Below, one piece after another: positions 8,201 through 14,129 of a DNA stretch of 16,118 nt; positions within the stretch are counted from its first letter, which is position 1, and each line of letters starts with the position of its first letter. This DNA comes from DATGKD01 sp035294855 (lineage in GTDB: Bacteria > Actinomycetota > Acidimicrobiia > Acidimicrobiales > UBA8190). Both the position numbers and the translations under genes were made by a program. The notes under the pieces were generated by a model. That model worked only from the letters and a program-made list of their open reading frames with translations, was not told the origin of the DNA and searched no databases. The stretch spans positions 1 through 16,118 of the forward strand of contig DATGKD010000212.1 in the NCBI GenBank assembly GCA_035294855.1, in the 5' to 3' direction.

Positions 8201-8696
8201 CGCGTTCTCCATCTCGGTCAGCCTCGGGCTGCAGCACGGCGTCCCGCTGGCCACGTACGTGCGCAAGTACACCAACATGCGCTTCGAGCCGGCGGGCATC
8301 ACCGACGACCCTGACCTCCGCATCGCCACGAGCCTGGTGGACTACATCTTCCGGCGGCTGGCGCTCGACTACCTGACGCGCGAAGAGCGCGAGGAGCTGG
8401 GCGTGCTGTCTGTCACCGAACGCATGCAGCCCACCCTCCCCGGCGTCGAGGAGGCCGCCACCCCCGAGCAGGACCTGGTCGAGGACGCGGGGGTCAGCTC
8501 GGTGCCGCCCACGTTGTTCGAGCCTCGGGGCGACGAGCCCGCGTCGGCCAGCCAGCCCGCGTCACCGGCGTCGGGCCGTGTGGAGCGCGCCGAGCCGCGC
8601 GATGCGCCGCTGTGCTACCAGTGCGGCATGGTCATGCAGCGGGCAGGGTCGTGCTACGTGTGCTCGAGCTGCGGGACGACGAGCGGCTGCTCGTAG
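5292..8696 (+). CDS. nrdJ: Class II (B12-dependent) ribonucleotide reductase with internal mini-intein
   Basis: The 1134-residue precursor would splice to a 964-residue class II ribonucleotide reductase, which uses adenosylcobalamin to convert ribonucleotides to deoxyribonucleotides in the cytoplasm. The N-terminus has AAFNSPVWFNIG. The extein resumes at residue 318 with CFILAVEDSMDS, whose Cys matches E. coli NrdA C225. The barrel centre has SNPCSEY (N522, C524 radical cysteine, E526) and SACNLASLNL (C535, matching C462). APTGTIALLMDCDTTGIEPD and a C-terminal module CYQCG...CYVCSSCGTTSGCS (Cys 1108-1133) follow, as in actinobacterial NrdJ. The tail cysteines probably serve redox relay or zinc binding. 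The ATG at 5292 is preceded by GGGAGAGGA; a GTG at 5280 would add four residues but is poorly placed. Two NrdR-like boxes lie upstream. No frameshift or stop interrupts the frame. Confidence 0.96.
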   Translation: MAIAPQRTSIGIRRRFTTEGVHPYDEVVWERRDARITDYRDGSVAFEQLGVEVPAGWSVNATNILAQKYFRGTPGTPEREWSLKQVSDRVADTITGWGTADGYFEDTAEAEAFRDELKHIIVTQKAAFNSPVWFNIGVHGVPQQASACQPYHALVSTPDGFVPIGRLVADQAVGAAVFDASGVTHVVAVKHNGQKPVLRIHTEAGHELDVTADHLVWRCADDMAWDGADGSAGAAHSAVAGSVETVGSVLVASRPGLFVPAGDLRPGDELEWCDVESFGAPRDRTAVVGIEEIGPMDVYDIQTESGEYLSSDLRVHNCFILAVEDSMDSILNWYREEGIIFKGGSGAGVNLSSIRGSTERLQGGGTASGPVSFMRGADASAGTIKSGGKTRRAAKMVILDSDHPDIEDFIWCKAIEERKARVLRDAGFDMDLDGSDSFSIQYQNANNSVRVTDEFMQAVVDDGDWTLLARTDGSAVRTVRARDLFRQIAHAAWECADPGMQFDTTINRWHTAPNAGRINGSNPCSEYVHLDNSACNLASLNLLKFLQSDGTFDVEGFKATVDVIFTAQEILVGNADYPTEKIAENSRRYRELGIGYANIGALLMAQGLPYDSDEGRTWAASITALMTGQAYATSARTASRMGPFAGFHADRAAMLNVLRMHRAEVAKIDEELVPTELLSAAQEAWDSAVELGEQFGVRNSQASVLAPTGTIALLMDCDTTGIEPDLGLVKTKKLVGGGTMSIVNQTIPRALARLGYSPEQVEDIVAYIDQHKSIVGAPHLAADHLPVFACSMGDNTIHYEGHVRMMSAVQPFISGALSKTVNMPEDATVEDVEQLHIDAWRMGIKAIAIYRDNCKVAQPLSTTKKEGVVVGEGGDFSMPGSEAEAKDREAAAKIAELEAALAREQGRPRDTVLVGAVRERLPRRRKSNTFAFRVADCEGYVTVGEYDDGRPGEVFMKVSKQGSTLAGIMDAFSISVSLGLQHGVPLATYVRKYTNMRFEPAGITDDPDLRIATSLVDYIFRRLALDYLTREEREELGVLSVTERMQPTLPGVEEAATPEQDLVEDAGVSSVPPTLFEPRGDEPASASQPASPASGRVERAEPRDAPLCYQCGMVMQRAGSCYVCSSCGTTSGCS
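5733..6242 (+). other. Mini-intein (170 aa) inside NrdJ
   Basis: An in-frame protein-splicing element covers precursor residues 148-317, interrupting the conserved ...QQASA/CFILAVEDSM. Block A begins with Cys1 (CQPYHALVSTPDGFVPIGRL). Block B is GHELDVTADHLVW, with the T-x-x-H catalytic pair (T211, H214). A Hint-like segment VPAGDLRPGDEL lies in the linker. Block F is VYDIQTESGEYLSSDL, and block G is VHN, ending in His316-Asn317 and followed by Cys+1 (C318). All residues for class 1 splicing are present. The 78 residues between blocks B and F hold no LAGLIDADG or HNH endonuclease motif, so it is a minimal, probably immobile intein. Its base composition resembles that of the host gene, suggesting long residence. 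Splicing would restore the class II reductase. Confidence 0.95.
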
Positions 8697-8783
8697 GTCT
8701 GCGTCGCCGGTCCTGCGCGCGGGCCGGGGGTGTCGAACAGTCCGGACCCCGATGGTGGGGGCCGCGCGGCACCGCTGGGACAG

Positions 8784-8845
8784 CACCGCCTGACAGCACC
8801 GCCTGACGGCACCGCCTGACGGCACCGCCTGACGGCACCGCCTGG
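8784..8845. repeat. 13-bp tandem repeat downstream of nrdJ (4.8 copies)
   Basis: The unit CACCGCCTGACRG is repeated in tandem at 8784, 8797, 8810, 8823 and partly at 8836. The first copy has A at the variable position and the next three have G. It lies between the convergent ends of nrdJ and the HATPase gene (178-bp gap). Because 13 is not a multiple of three and each unit contains TGA, the plus strand is closed in every frame. It is a short minisatellite from slippage; no spacers or palindromic units suggest CRISPR. Confidence 0.9.
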
Positions 8846-8874
8846 ATGAGCGCCTCGTGCGTTGTGGGGCGCGC

Positions 8875-9279
8875 CTACCGCCACGCTGTCGGGCGACGGC
8901 TCGACAGGTCGCACCAGACCTGCTTGCCGTTGCCGGCGATCTCGTCCCACCCCCAGCGCGACGCGATGCGGTCGACGATGACCAGGCCGCGCCCGCCCTC
9001 CGCGTCGACGGCGTCGGCGCGCGGCTGTGGCGGTCGGGGGTTGTGGTCCTGCACTTCGATGTGGACGGACCCGAGTCGCTCGTCGATGCGCAGCTCGATG
9101 GTGGCGCCGGAGTCGTCGGTGTGGACGATGGCGTTGGACACGAGCTCGCTCACGATCAGGGCCGCGGCATCGCCGTCGACCCTTGTCCCGTGAGTGTCTG
9201 CCAGGAAGTCACGGATGGCGTCGCGCGCCAGGCGCACGCTCGACGCGTCGCTGCTCAGCGTCCAGCGCCCCGCCTTCAC
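8875..9279 (-). CDS. RsbW-like ATP-binding protein (HATPase_c, putative anti-sigma factor/serine kinase)
   Basis: The 134-residue protein is a single GHKL ATPase domain like RsbW/SpoIIAB. Visible motifs are the N-box ALIVSELVSNAIVH (E45, N49), the Asp-containing VQDHNPRPP (D78) that replaces the DxGxG of histidine kinases, and the G2 loop GGRGLVIVDRI (95-105). Such proteins bind sigma factors or phosphorylate STAS-domain antagonists in stress or development circuits; actinobacteria have many orphan copies. The GTG start has GGAGAG eight bases upstream (9288-9293). Its first bases overlap the stop of the small gene at 9276-9449 (GTGA), indicating translational coupling. No sigma factor, STAS protein or PP2C phosphatase is adjacent, so its partner is unknown. 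Confidence 0.9.
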   Translation of the reverse strand: MKAGRWTLSSDASSVRLARDAIRDFLADTHGTRVDGDAAALIVSELVSNAIVHTDDSGATIELRIDERLGSVHIEVQDHNPRPPQPRADAVDAEGGRGLVIVDRIASRWGWDEIAGNGKQVWCDLSSRRPTAWR

Positions 9280-9449
9280 AACAACAACTCTCCGGGCGGC
9301 GGAACCTCGTTCTGGGTGACCGCGGTGGCCGCATGCGAAACGGCGATCGATGCCCGGGTCACGACCTCCGGAAAGGCCGCAACGCCCCCCGGGGTGGCAT
9401 CGACGATCCCCAGGTCGGTCCTCACGTCGATCGTGTGAGCTTCGGGCAA
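9276..9449 (-). CDS. Small hypothetical protein coupled to the RsbW-like gene
   Basis: I do not recognise this 57-residue product. It reads through AHTIDVRTDLGIVDATPGG and RASIAVSHAATAVTQNE and ends PPPGELLL. A TTG start at 9447-9449 is chosen because AAGGA lies eight bases upstream; a GTG at 9455 would be too close to it. The frame remains open to 9710, but the upstream part is low-complexity and unconvincing. Support for a real gene is the four-base stop/start overlap (GTGA) with the HATPase gene, the Shine-Dalgarno sequence, and mostly G/C third codon positions. It does not look like a STAS domain. It could be a regulator or partner of the ATPase, or a leader ORF that only delivers ribosomes. 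Confidence 0.4.
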   Translation of the reverse strand: MPEAHTIDVRTDLGIVDATPGGVAAFPEVVTRASIAVSHAATAVTQNEVPPPGELLL

Positions 9450-9543
9450 GGCCACGTTCCTTCGAGGGGTTCCATCGACTTGTCTCCCAGGTCTATACGT
9501 GCAACTACCCAGGTGGATCAGACGGTATGCCTGGCGGTTTGCG

Positions 9544-9555
9544 CTCGTCGACGAG
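9544..9555. promoter_or_regulatory. 12-bp perfect palindrome in the divergent region before treT
   Basis: CTCGTCGACGAG is a perfect palindrome in the 227-bp gap between the small gene (9449) and treT (9677). A related sequence, GTCGTCGACGG, occurs about 90 bp later, from 9633. It could be an operator, but such GC-rich palindromes are common by chance in this composition. I see no convincing -35/-10 pair elsewhere in the gap. Confidence 0.25.
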
Positions 9556-9676
9556 ACAGGTCCCGGCCGAGGCGGTCTCACCGTGGTCCCGGCCGTGGTG
9601 AGGACACCGTTTTGGGGTGACCGACCCACGGTCTGTCGTCGACGGGAGTTCCTGCCATCGGACAGGATGTTCCCCT

Positions 9677-11116
9677 GTGCTCGAGCCGCACGAGGTGGCG
9701 TTCCCTTCACTGCCCTTGGAGCGCTTCCGAGACCTCATCGGCGAGCGGCGGTATTCGGATCTCCAGACCGTGGCGGCGGATACGCGCGCCCTGATGGGCG
9801 ACGGCACCATCTGGAACGTCAACTCGACCGAGCGTGGCGGGGGCGTGGCCGAGATGCTCCAGGTGCTGCTCGGCTACAGCCGCGGTGCCGGGCTCGACGT
9901 TCGGTGGATGGTGCTCGCCGGCGACCCCGAGTTCTTCTCGATTACCAAGCGCGTCCACAATCGCCTCCACGGCGCGCCCGGCGACGACGGAGAGCTCGGT
10001 CCGGCCCAGACCGACCACTACCGGAAGGTGGTCGCCGCGAACGCGGGCGCTCTGGTCGCCATGGTGCGGCCCGGAGACGTGGTGCTCCTCCACGATCCCC
10101 AGACCGTGGGGCTGGCCGATGCCATGCGCGGGGCGGGGGTTTCGGTGGTGTGGCGATGTCACGTGGGCTCCGACCACGCCAACGACTGGACCGAGAATGC
10201 CTGGGCGTTCCTCCGTCCGTTCGTCGAGGACTGTCATGCATGGGTCTTCACGCGCGACGCGTTCGTGCCGCACTGGCTCCCGAAGGACCGTGTCGCGGTG
10301 ATCCCACCGTCGATCGATCCGTTCTCGCCCAAGAACGAGGACCTCTCTCCGGACGAGGTGCGCAGGATCCTCGTCGGCATCGGCGCCATCGCGGGCGGCC
10401 ACGACGCCAACGGCCGACGCGGCGAATTCATCCGGCGCGACGGCTCGGTCGGTCACGTCGTCCGCCGGGCGACCATCGCGCCCGAGGGCGAGCCTCTCGA
10501 TCCTGCGGTTCCCCTCGTGGTGCAGGTCTCGCGCTGGGACCACCTGAAGGACATGGCCGGCGTCATGGCAGGGTTCGCCTCCCAGGTGGTGGGGCGCGTC
10601 GACGCTTCTCTCGCCCTGGTCGGGCCGTCGGTGGCGGGCGTGAGCGACGACCCCGAGGGTGCCGAGGTCCTGGCCGAGTGCGTCGCTGCGTGGGAGGCGT
10701 TGGGCTCCGAGGCCCGTCGCCGTGTCCGCCTCATCAGCCTGCCCATGCACGACGTGGACGAGAACGCCGCGATGGTGAACGCGCTGCAGAGCCACGCCTC
10801 GGTCATCGTGCAGAAGAGCCTGGCCGAGGGCTTCGGCCTGACCGTCGCCGAGGGCATGTGGAAGGCGAAGACGGTCGTGGCGTCGGCCGTGGGGGGCATC
10901 GTCGACCAGATCACACCGGGAACCGGCGTGCTGCTCGACGACCCTCGTGACACCGACACCTTCGGCACGAGGTTGGCGTCGCTGCTCCAGCGTCCCGACG
11001 AGCTTGCCGCCATGGGGCAGCGCGCCAGGCAACACGTCATCGACGGCTTCCTCGGCGACCGCCACCTGGTCCAGTACGCCCGGCTGATCGGCGAGCTGCG
11101 GCGCCCACCGGGGTGA
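9677..11116 (+). CDS. treT: TreT-like trehalose synthase (GT4 glycosyltransferase)
   Basis: The 479-residue protein fits the TreT/trehalose-phosphorylase branch of GT4 retaining glycosyltransferases, which join nucleotide-sugar glucose and glucose into trehalose. The N-terminal Rossmann half contains IWNVNSTERGGGVAEML (45-61), WMVLAGDPEFFSITKRVHN (77-95) and HDPQTVGL (139-146). The C-terminal half has the donor-site residues in QVSRWDHLKD (283-292) and the EX7E motif around EGFGLTVAE (E384, E392). GTG 9677 was chosen as start because AGGA lies nine bases upstream (9664-9667); an in-frame GTG at 9617 would add 20 residues of poor character. The gene stands alone, converging with the ABC permease three bases later. 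No other trehalose genes are near. The family assignment is good, but the exact donor and reaction direction are not certain. Confidence 0.85.
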   Translation: MLEPHEVAFPSLPLERFRDLIGERRYSDLQTVAADTRALMGDGTIWNVNSTERGGGVAEMLQVLLGYSRGAGLDVRWMVLAGDPEFFSITKRVHNRLHGAPGDDGELGPAQTDHYRKVVAANAGALVAMVRPGDVVLLHDPQTVGLADAMRGAGVSVVWRCHVGSDHANDWTENAWAFLRPFVEDCHAWVFTRDAFVPHWLPKDRVAVIPPSIDPFSPKNEDLSPDEVRRILVGIGAIAGGHDANGRRGEFIRRDGSVGHVVRRATIAPEGEPLDPAVPLVVQVSRWDHLKDMAGVMAGFASQVVGRVDASLALVGPSVAGVSDDPEGAEVLAECVAAWEALGSEARRRVRLISLPMHDVDENAAMVNALQSHASVIVQKSLAEGFGLTVAEGMWKAKTVVASAVGGIVDQITPGTGVLLDDPRDTDTFGTRLASLLQRPDELAAMGQRARQHVIDGFLGDRHLVQYARLIGELRRPPG

Positions 11117-11119
11117 CGT

Positions 11120-12514
11120 TCAGGCTCCTTCGGCTGCGAACAGCTGCCGGAGGCGCACTCGGCCGCCGGTTCGGAGGATGGCTCGCATGTAGACGGAGCT
11201 GGCGAGGCGCGCCACGGCCACGATGGCGACCAGCATGATCGCCACCGAAAGCGAGAACTGCCACCAGGTGGCGTGGCCCAGACCGAGGAGCACGGGCATG
11301 GCGAACGGCGCGGTGGGAGGGACGTAGGCGAGCACCTTCACCAGCGTCGACGGATCACTCTGACCGAGGCCCGTGATCGACGTGATGTAACCGAACAGGA
11401 TCGGCAACTGCAGCGGGAACAGCACGCTCTGGAGCTGCTCCTGCCGGTCGGCGAGCGACCCGGCCGCCGCGTACACCCACGAGTAGAAGGCGTAACCGAG
11501 CACGACCCACACCAGCGCGGCCAAGACGCCGGAGGGGGCCGTCCCGTGCAGGAGGTCCGATCCCACGGCGGCGCCGAGCCCGAGGGCCACGCCCACGAGG
11601 AGCGCGGCCTGGGCCAGGGCGACCAACCCGATACCGATCACCTTGCCGGCGAGCAACTGCGCGGGGCGCAGCGCGGCCAGCAGGACTTCGACCACGCGCG
11701 ACGACTTCTCCTCGACCACACCCATCACGATCCAGGTGCCGAACTGGGTGAGCAGGACGTAGGTGAGGATCAGCGAATAGACCAATGTCGTCCGGGCGGT
11801 GTCGTTGGTCGGCGCCGGCTCCAAGCTCGTCACCGGGAGGGGTTTCGGGTGGGCGAGGGCGGCCGCCTGTTGCGGGGGGATGCCGGCGTGCTCGAGCCCC
11901 GACTGCAGTGCCAGGCTGGCCGCCAGCACGCGCACCAGCAACGTGGTCGTGGAAGTGCTGGACGGATCGAAGCCTTGCTTCACGACCAGCCGTCCGGCGT
12001 CGACGAGCACGACCGCCACACGCCCGGCGCGCAGGTCGCGTTGCGCGGCGGCGAGCGAGGATTCGTCGACGAGCGTGACTTTGGTGCCCACGGCAGGGCC
12101 CGTCGCCACCACGGCCACACGCAACGGAGGGGACAGGGCGCCGACCACGCCGATCCGTTGGTGATCCTGGGCGCCCTTGCGGATGACCGGGATGACGACC
12201 GCGGCGGCCACCACCAGGAGGATGATCAACGTGCCGATGCGGAACGTCCTGGTTCGGACCCGTTCGCGGATCTCGCGGCGCGCCACCAGGCCGACGTCAC
12301 CGGCCACCGAGTCGAGCGCGGCCTGTATCCGGCTGCCTCCCGCCGCCCCTGCGCCCGGCGCTGTCCGACCTGGTGCGGACGGCGACCCCTGTTGTCGACG
12401 CCGGCGGCGTCGCACGAAGAGCCAGATCCGGAGGCCGACGACGGCGACGACCACCGGGACGAGGGCGTACTTCCACGGCCCCACGGCCTGCGTCTTCGCC
12501 ACGAGCTCGTTCAC
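11120..12514 (-). CDS. ABC-2 type permease (NatB-like)
   Basis: The 464-residue membrane subunit of an ABC exporter has the ABC2_membrane_3/NatB layout. A membrane segment follows ARREIRERVRTRTFRIG (about 78-94). A large extracytoplasmic domain spans about 112-240. Five or so further helices follow, with the family motif EEKSSRVVEVLL at 268-279 after the second. Unusually, an extra hydrophobic segment (about 14-34) and an Arg-rich linker (RRRRRR, 35-40) precede the normal start. The GTG at 12514 is 13 bp after the ATPase stop, so the two genes are one operon. An internal GTG near residue 70 could instead start a canonical-length protein. NatAB exporters move Na+, but relatives carry other cargo, so the substrate is unknown. 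Confidence 0.88.
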   Translation of the reverse strand: MNELVAKTQAVGPWKYALVPVVVAVVGLRIWLFVRRRRRRQQGSPSAPGRTAPGAGAAGGSRIQAALDSVAGDVGLVARREIRERVRTRTFRIGTLIILLVVAAAVVIPVIRKGAQDHQRIGVVGALSPPLRVAVVATGPAVGTKVTLVDESSLAAAQRDLRAGRVAVVLVDAGRLVVKQGFDPSSTSTTTLLVRVLAASLALQSGLEHAGIPPQQAAALAHPKPLPVTSLEPAPTNDTARTTLVYSLILTYVLLTQFGTWIVMGVVEEKSSRVVEVLLAALRPAQLLAGKVIGIGLVALAQAALLVGVALGLGAAVGSDLLHGTAPSGVLAALVWVVLGYAFYSWVYAAAGSLADRQEQLQSVLFPLQLPILFGYITSITGLGQSDPSTLVKVLAYVPPTAPFAMPVLLGLGHATWWQFSLSVAIMLVAIVAVARLASSVYMRAILRTGGRVRLRQLFAAEGA

Positions 12515-12527
12515 GACCAGGCCGCCT

Positions 12528-13418
12528 TCACGCCCCGACTGCCTCGCGGAACACCTCAGACAGCCGGCGGCGTTCGAACCCGAACTGCATCACCGCTCCC
12601 GCGTGCATGGCGGCCGCCAGGACAGCCTGAGGATCGGTTCCCTCGTCGAGCACGAGGCGCACCGCGCCCCCCTCGACGCGCGACACCCGCACGCCGGGCA
12701 CACCTGCGGCCCAGTCGCCCGACCAGTCGCCCTCCACCTTGACGACGAGACGGGGTTGTCCGCCCGTGGTGAGCTCCTCCACCGAGCCGGACGCCACCAG
12801 CCGCCCGTGATCGATGATCGCCACCGCCTGGCACAGGTGCTCGACCAGGTCCAGCTGGTGGCTGGAGAAGAGGACGCCGCGCCCGGCGGCTGCCTGCTCC
12901 ATGAGCACCGACCCGATGGCGTCGACGCCGGCCGGGTCGAGGCCCGACATCGGCTCGTCGAGGATGAGGAGCTCCGGCTCGTGCACGAGGGCCGCCGCCA
13001 GCTGCACGCGCTGCTGGTTGCCCATCGACAGCGCTTCGACCTTGCTCTCGGCGCGCCCACCCACACCCATGCGCTCGAGCCACTGGCGGGTGGCGGCCGC
13101 GGCGTCGGCGGGGTGCAGGCCATGCAGCCGGGCGAGGTACTCGATCTGCTCCCGGACGATCATCCCCGGGTACAGACCACGCTCTTCCGGCATGTAACCG
13201 AAGCGGCGCCGCTCGGTTGCGGTGACCGGCGCTCCCTTCCACCGGACGGTCCCGGCCTCGAGGCCGACCAGACCGAACACGGCGCGCATCGCGGTGGTCT
13301 TGCCCGCGCCGTTCGGGCCGAGAAATCCGAAGACCTGTCCCGGTGGCACCGTGAACGAAAGGTGGTCGAGGGCGACGACTTCGCCGTAGTGGCGCGTCAG
13401 GCCGTCGAACTCGAGCAT
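12528..13418 (-). CDS. ABC transporter ATP-binding protein (NatA-like)
   Basis: The 296-residue ATPase subunit carries Walker A GPNGAGKTT (34-42), the signature LSMGNQQRVQ (130-139), Walker B LLILDEP (150-156), a D-loop SGLD and the switch His187 in SSHQLD. PEERGLYP (77-84) at the Q-loop position and the GNQQ signature are typical of NatA and of exporters paired with NatB-like permeases. A DUF4162-like C-terminal extension follows. The ATG at 13418 was chosen because homology begins there and it overlaps the stop of the upstream nucleosidase gene (TGATG), showing translational coupling. The frame continues open upstream but is only antiparallel or shifted to the nucleosidase. The permease follows after 13 bp. 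Confidence 0.93.
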   Translation of the reverse strand: MLEFDGLTRHYGEVVALDHLSFTVPPGQVFGFLGPNGAGKTTAMRAVFGLVGLEAGTVRWKGAPVTATERRRFGYMPEERGLYPGMIVREQIEYLARLHGLHPADAAAATRQWLERMGVGGRAESKVEALSMGNQQRVQLAAALVHEPELLILDEPMSGLDPAGVDAIGSVLMEQAAAGRGVLFSSHQLDLVEHLCQAVAIIDHGRLVASGSVEELTTGGQPRLVVKVEGDWSGDWAAGVPGVRVSRVEGGAVRLVLDEGTDPQAVLAAAMHAGAVMQFGFERRRLSEVFREAVGA

Positions 13419-13999
13419 CAGCCCGCCACTCGCTCGTGCCAGCGGTCGATGGCGCTTCGCACGTGGCGGAGCGCGAACAGGCCCTTCACCAGTCCGGCCA
13501 CAAAGTTGCCCGCCGTGTCCGCCACGACCCGTACGACGACGAGCCGCTGCGAGGCCATCGAGCGCGCCACCCACGCGGACTCCATGTCCACGGCGAGCGC
13601 GCCCGTTTGCGCGAGCGCCGCTCGCCGTTCTCCGTGCACGATGCTCGTCGCCGACGCGATCGGTCCGACATGCACCCGGTGACCGTCGCGGCGCAGTTCC
13701 TCTGCCATCTGCGAGGCCTCGGCGGGCGACAACTCGATCTCGGCGCCGCCGGGGTCCCGGACCGCCGTCGCCACGACGACGTCGCCCGGCACGAGGTTCG
13801 CACCGAGGCCGCCGGAGATCCCCACCAGCGCGACCGGCGTTCCCGGCGCGAGCGTCGACGCAAGTCGCGTGGCGACGTGCTCGGCGCGTCGGTGACCCAT
13901 GCCTGTCCGGACCACCCGTCCGCCCAGCGCGAGCGCCTCGAGGCGCATGGCGGCGAGGACCGTCGGCCGGAGAGGATGGGGAGGCCGCGGAGAAGGCAT
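13418..13999 (-). CDS. Phosphorylase-superfamily nucleosidase (MTAN/HpnG-like)
   Basis: The 193-residue protein has the compact PNP/UDP-phosphorylase fold seen in 5'-methylthioadenosine/S-adenosylhomocysteine nucleosidases and HpnG. Visible motifs are AAMRLEALAL (E21, like the MTAN catalytic Glu), VALVGISGGLGANLVPGDVV (56-75), AVDMES (136-141, ribose-contacting Glu) and VRVVADTAG (D161, like the catalytic Asp). The RTGMG and GGL arrangement recalls hopanoid-associated nucleosidases, but no hopanoid genes are visible, so the substrate is open. The ATG at 13999 has no clear Shine-Dalgarno; ATG at residue 18 is an alternative but would cut the first strand. Its stop overlaps the ABC ATPase start (TGATG), making a three-gene unit. 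Confidence 0.8.
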   Translation of the reverse strand: MPSPRPPHPLRPTVLAAMRLEALALGGRVVRTGMGHRRAEHVATRLASTLAPGTPVALVGISGGLGANLVPGDVVVATAVRDPGGAEIELSPAEASQMAEELRRDGHRVHVGPIASATSIVHGERRAALAQTGALAVDMESAWVARSMASQRLVVVRVVADTAGNFVAGLVKGLFALRHVRSAIDRWHERVAG

Positions 14000-14053
14000 C
14001 GGGCCATTCTGGTCGCTGAGAAGCCGAACGAATGTCAGCCCGGTGCCGCGTTG

Positions 14054-14125
14054 CAGGCCAAGCAGGCCAAGCAGCCCAAGCAGCCCAAGCAGCCCAAGCA
14101 GCCGAAGCAGCCCAAGCAGGCCAAG
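14054..14125. repeat. 9-bp tandem repeat, eight copies, after the FtsX-like gene
   Basis: Eight tandem 9-mers of CAGSCCAAG run without gaps: two CAGGCCAAG, three CAGCCCAAG, one CAGCCGAAG, one CAGCCCAAG and one CAGGCCAAG. They lie in the 130-bp gap between the stop of the large permease (14130) and the nucleosidase start (13999), ending four bases from the permease stop. As 9 is a multiple of three, the frames stay open (for example Gln-Ala/Pro-Lys on the plus strand). However, no start with a ribosome site supports a protein. It is most likely a slippage-prone minisatellite. Confidence 0.92.
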
Positions 14126-14129
14126 CCGG

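Noticed and set aside
8697..8783. Rho-independent terminator after nrdJ
   Set aside because: GC-rich partial inverted repeats occur, but there is no clean stem followed by a T-tract.
8784..8845. Possible CRISPR array
   Set aside because: The units are only 13 bp, directly adjacent and without spacers; no cas gene is present.
9707..11065. Long minus-strand open frame opposite treT
   Set aside because: It mirrors the codon pattern of treT and shows no recognisable fold.
11273..13682. Long plus-strand frames opposite the ABC permease, ATPase and nucleosidase
   Set aside because: They are Arg/His/Gly-rich shadows; the minus-strand genes carry all diagnostic motifs.
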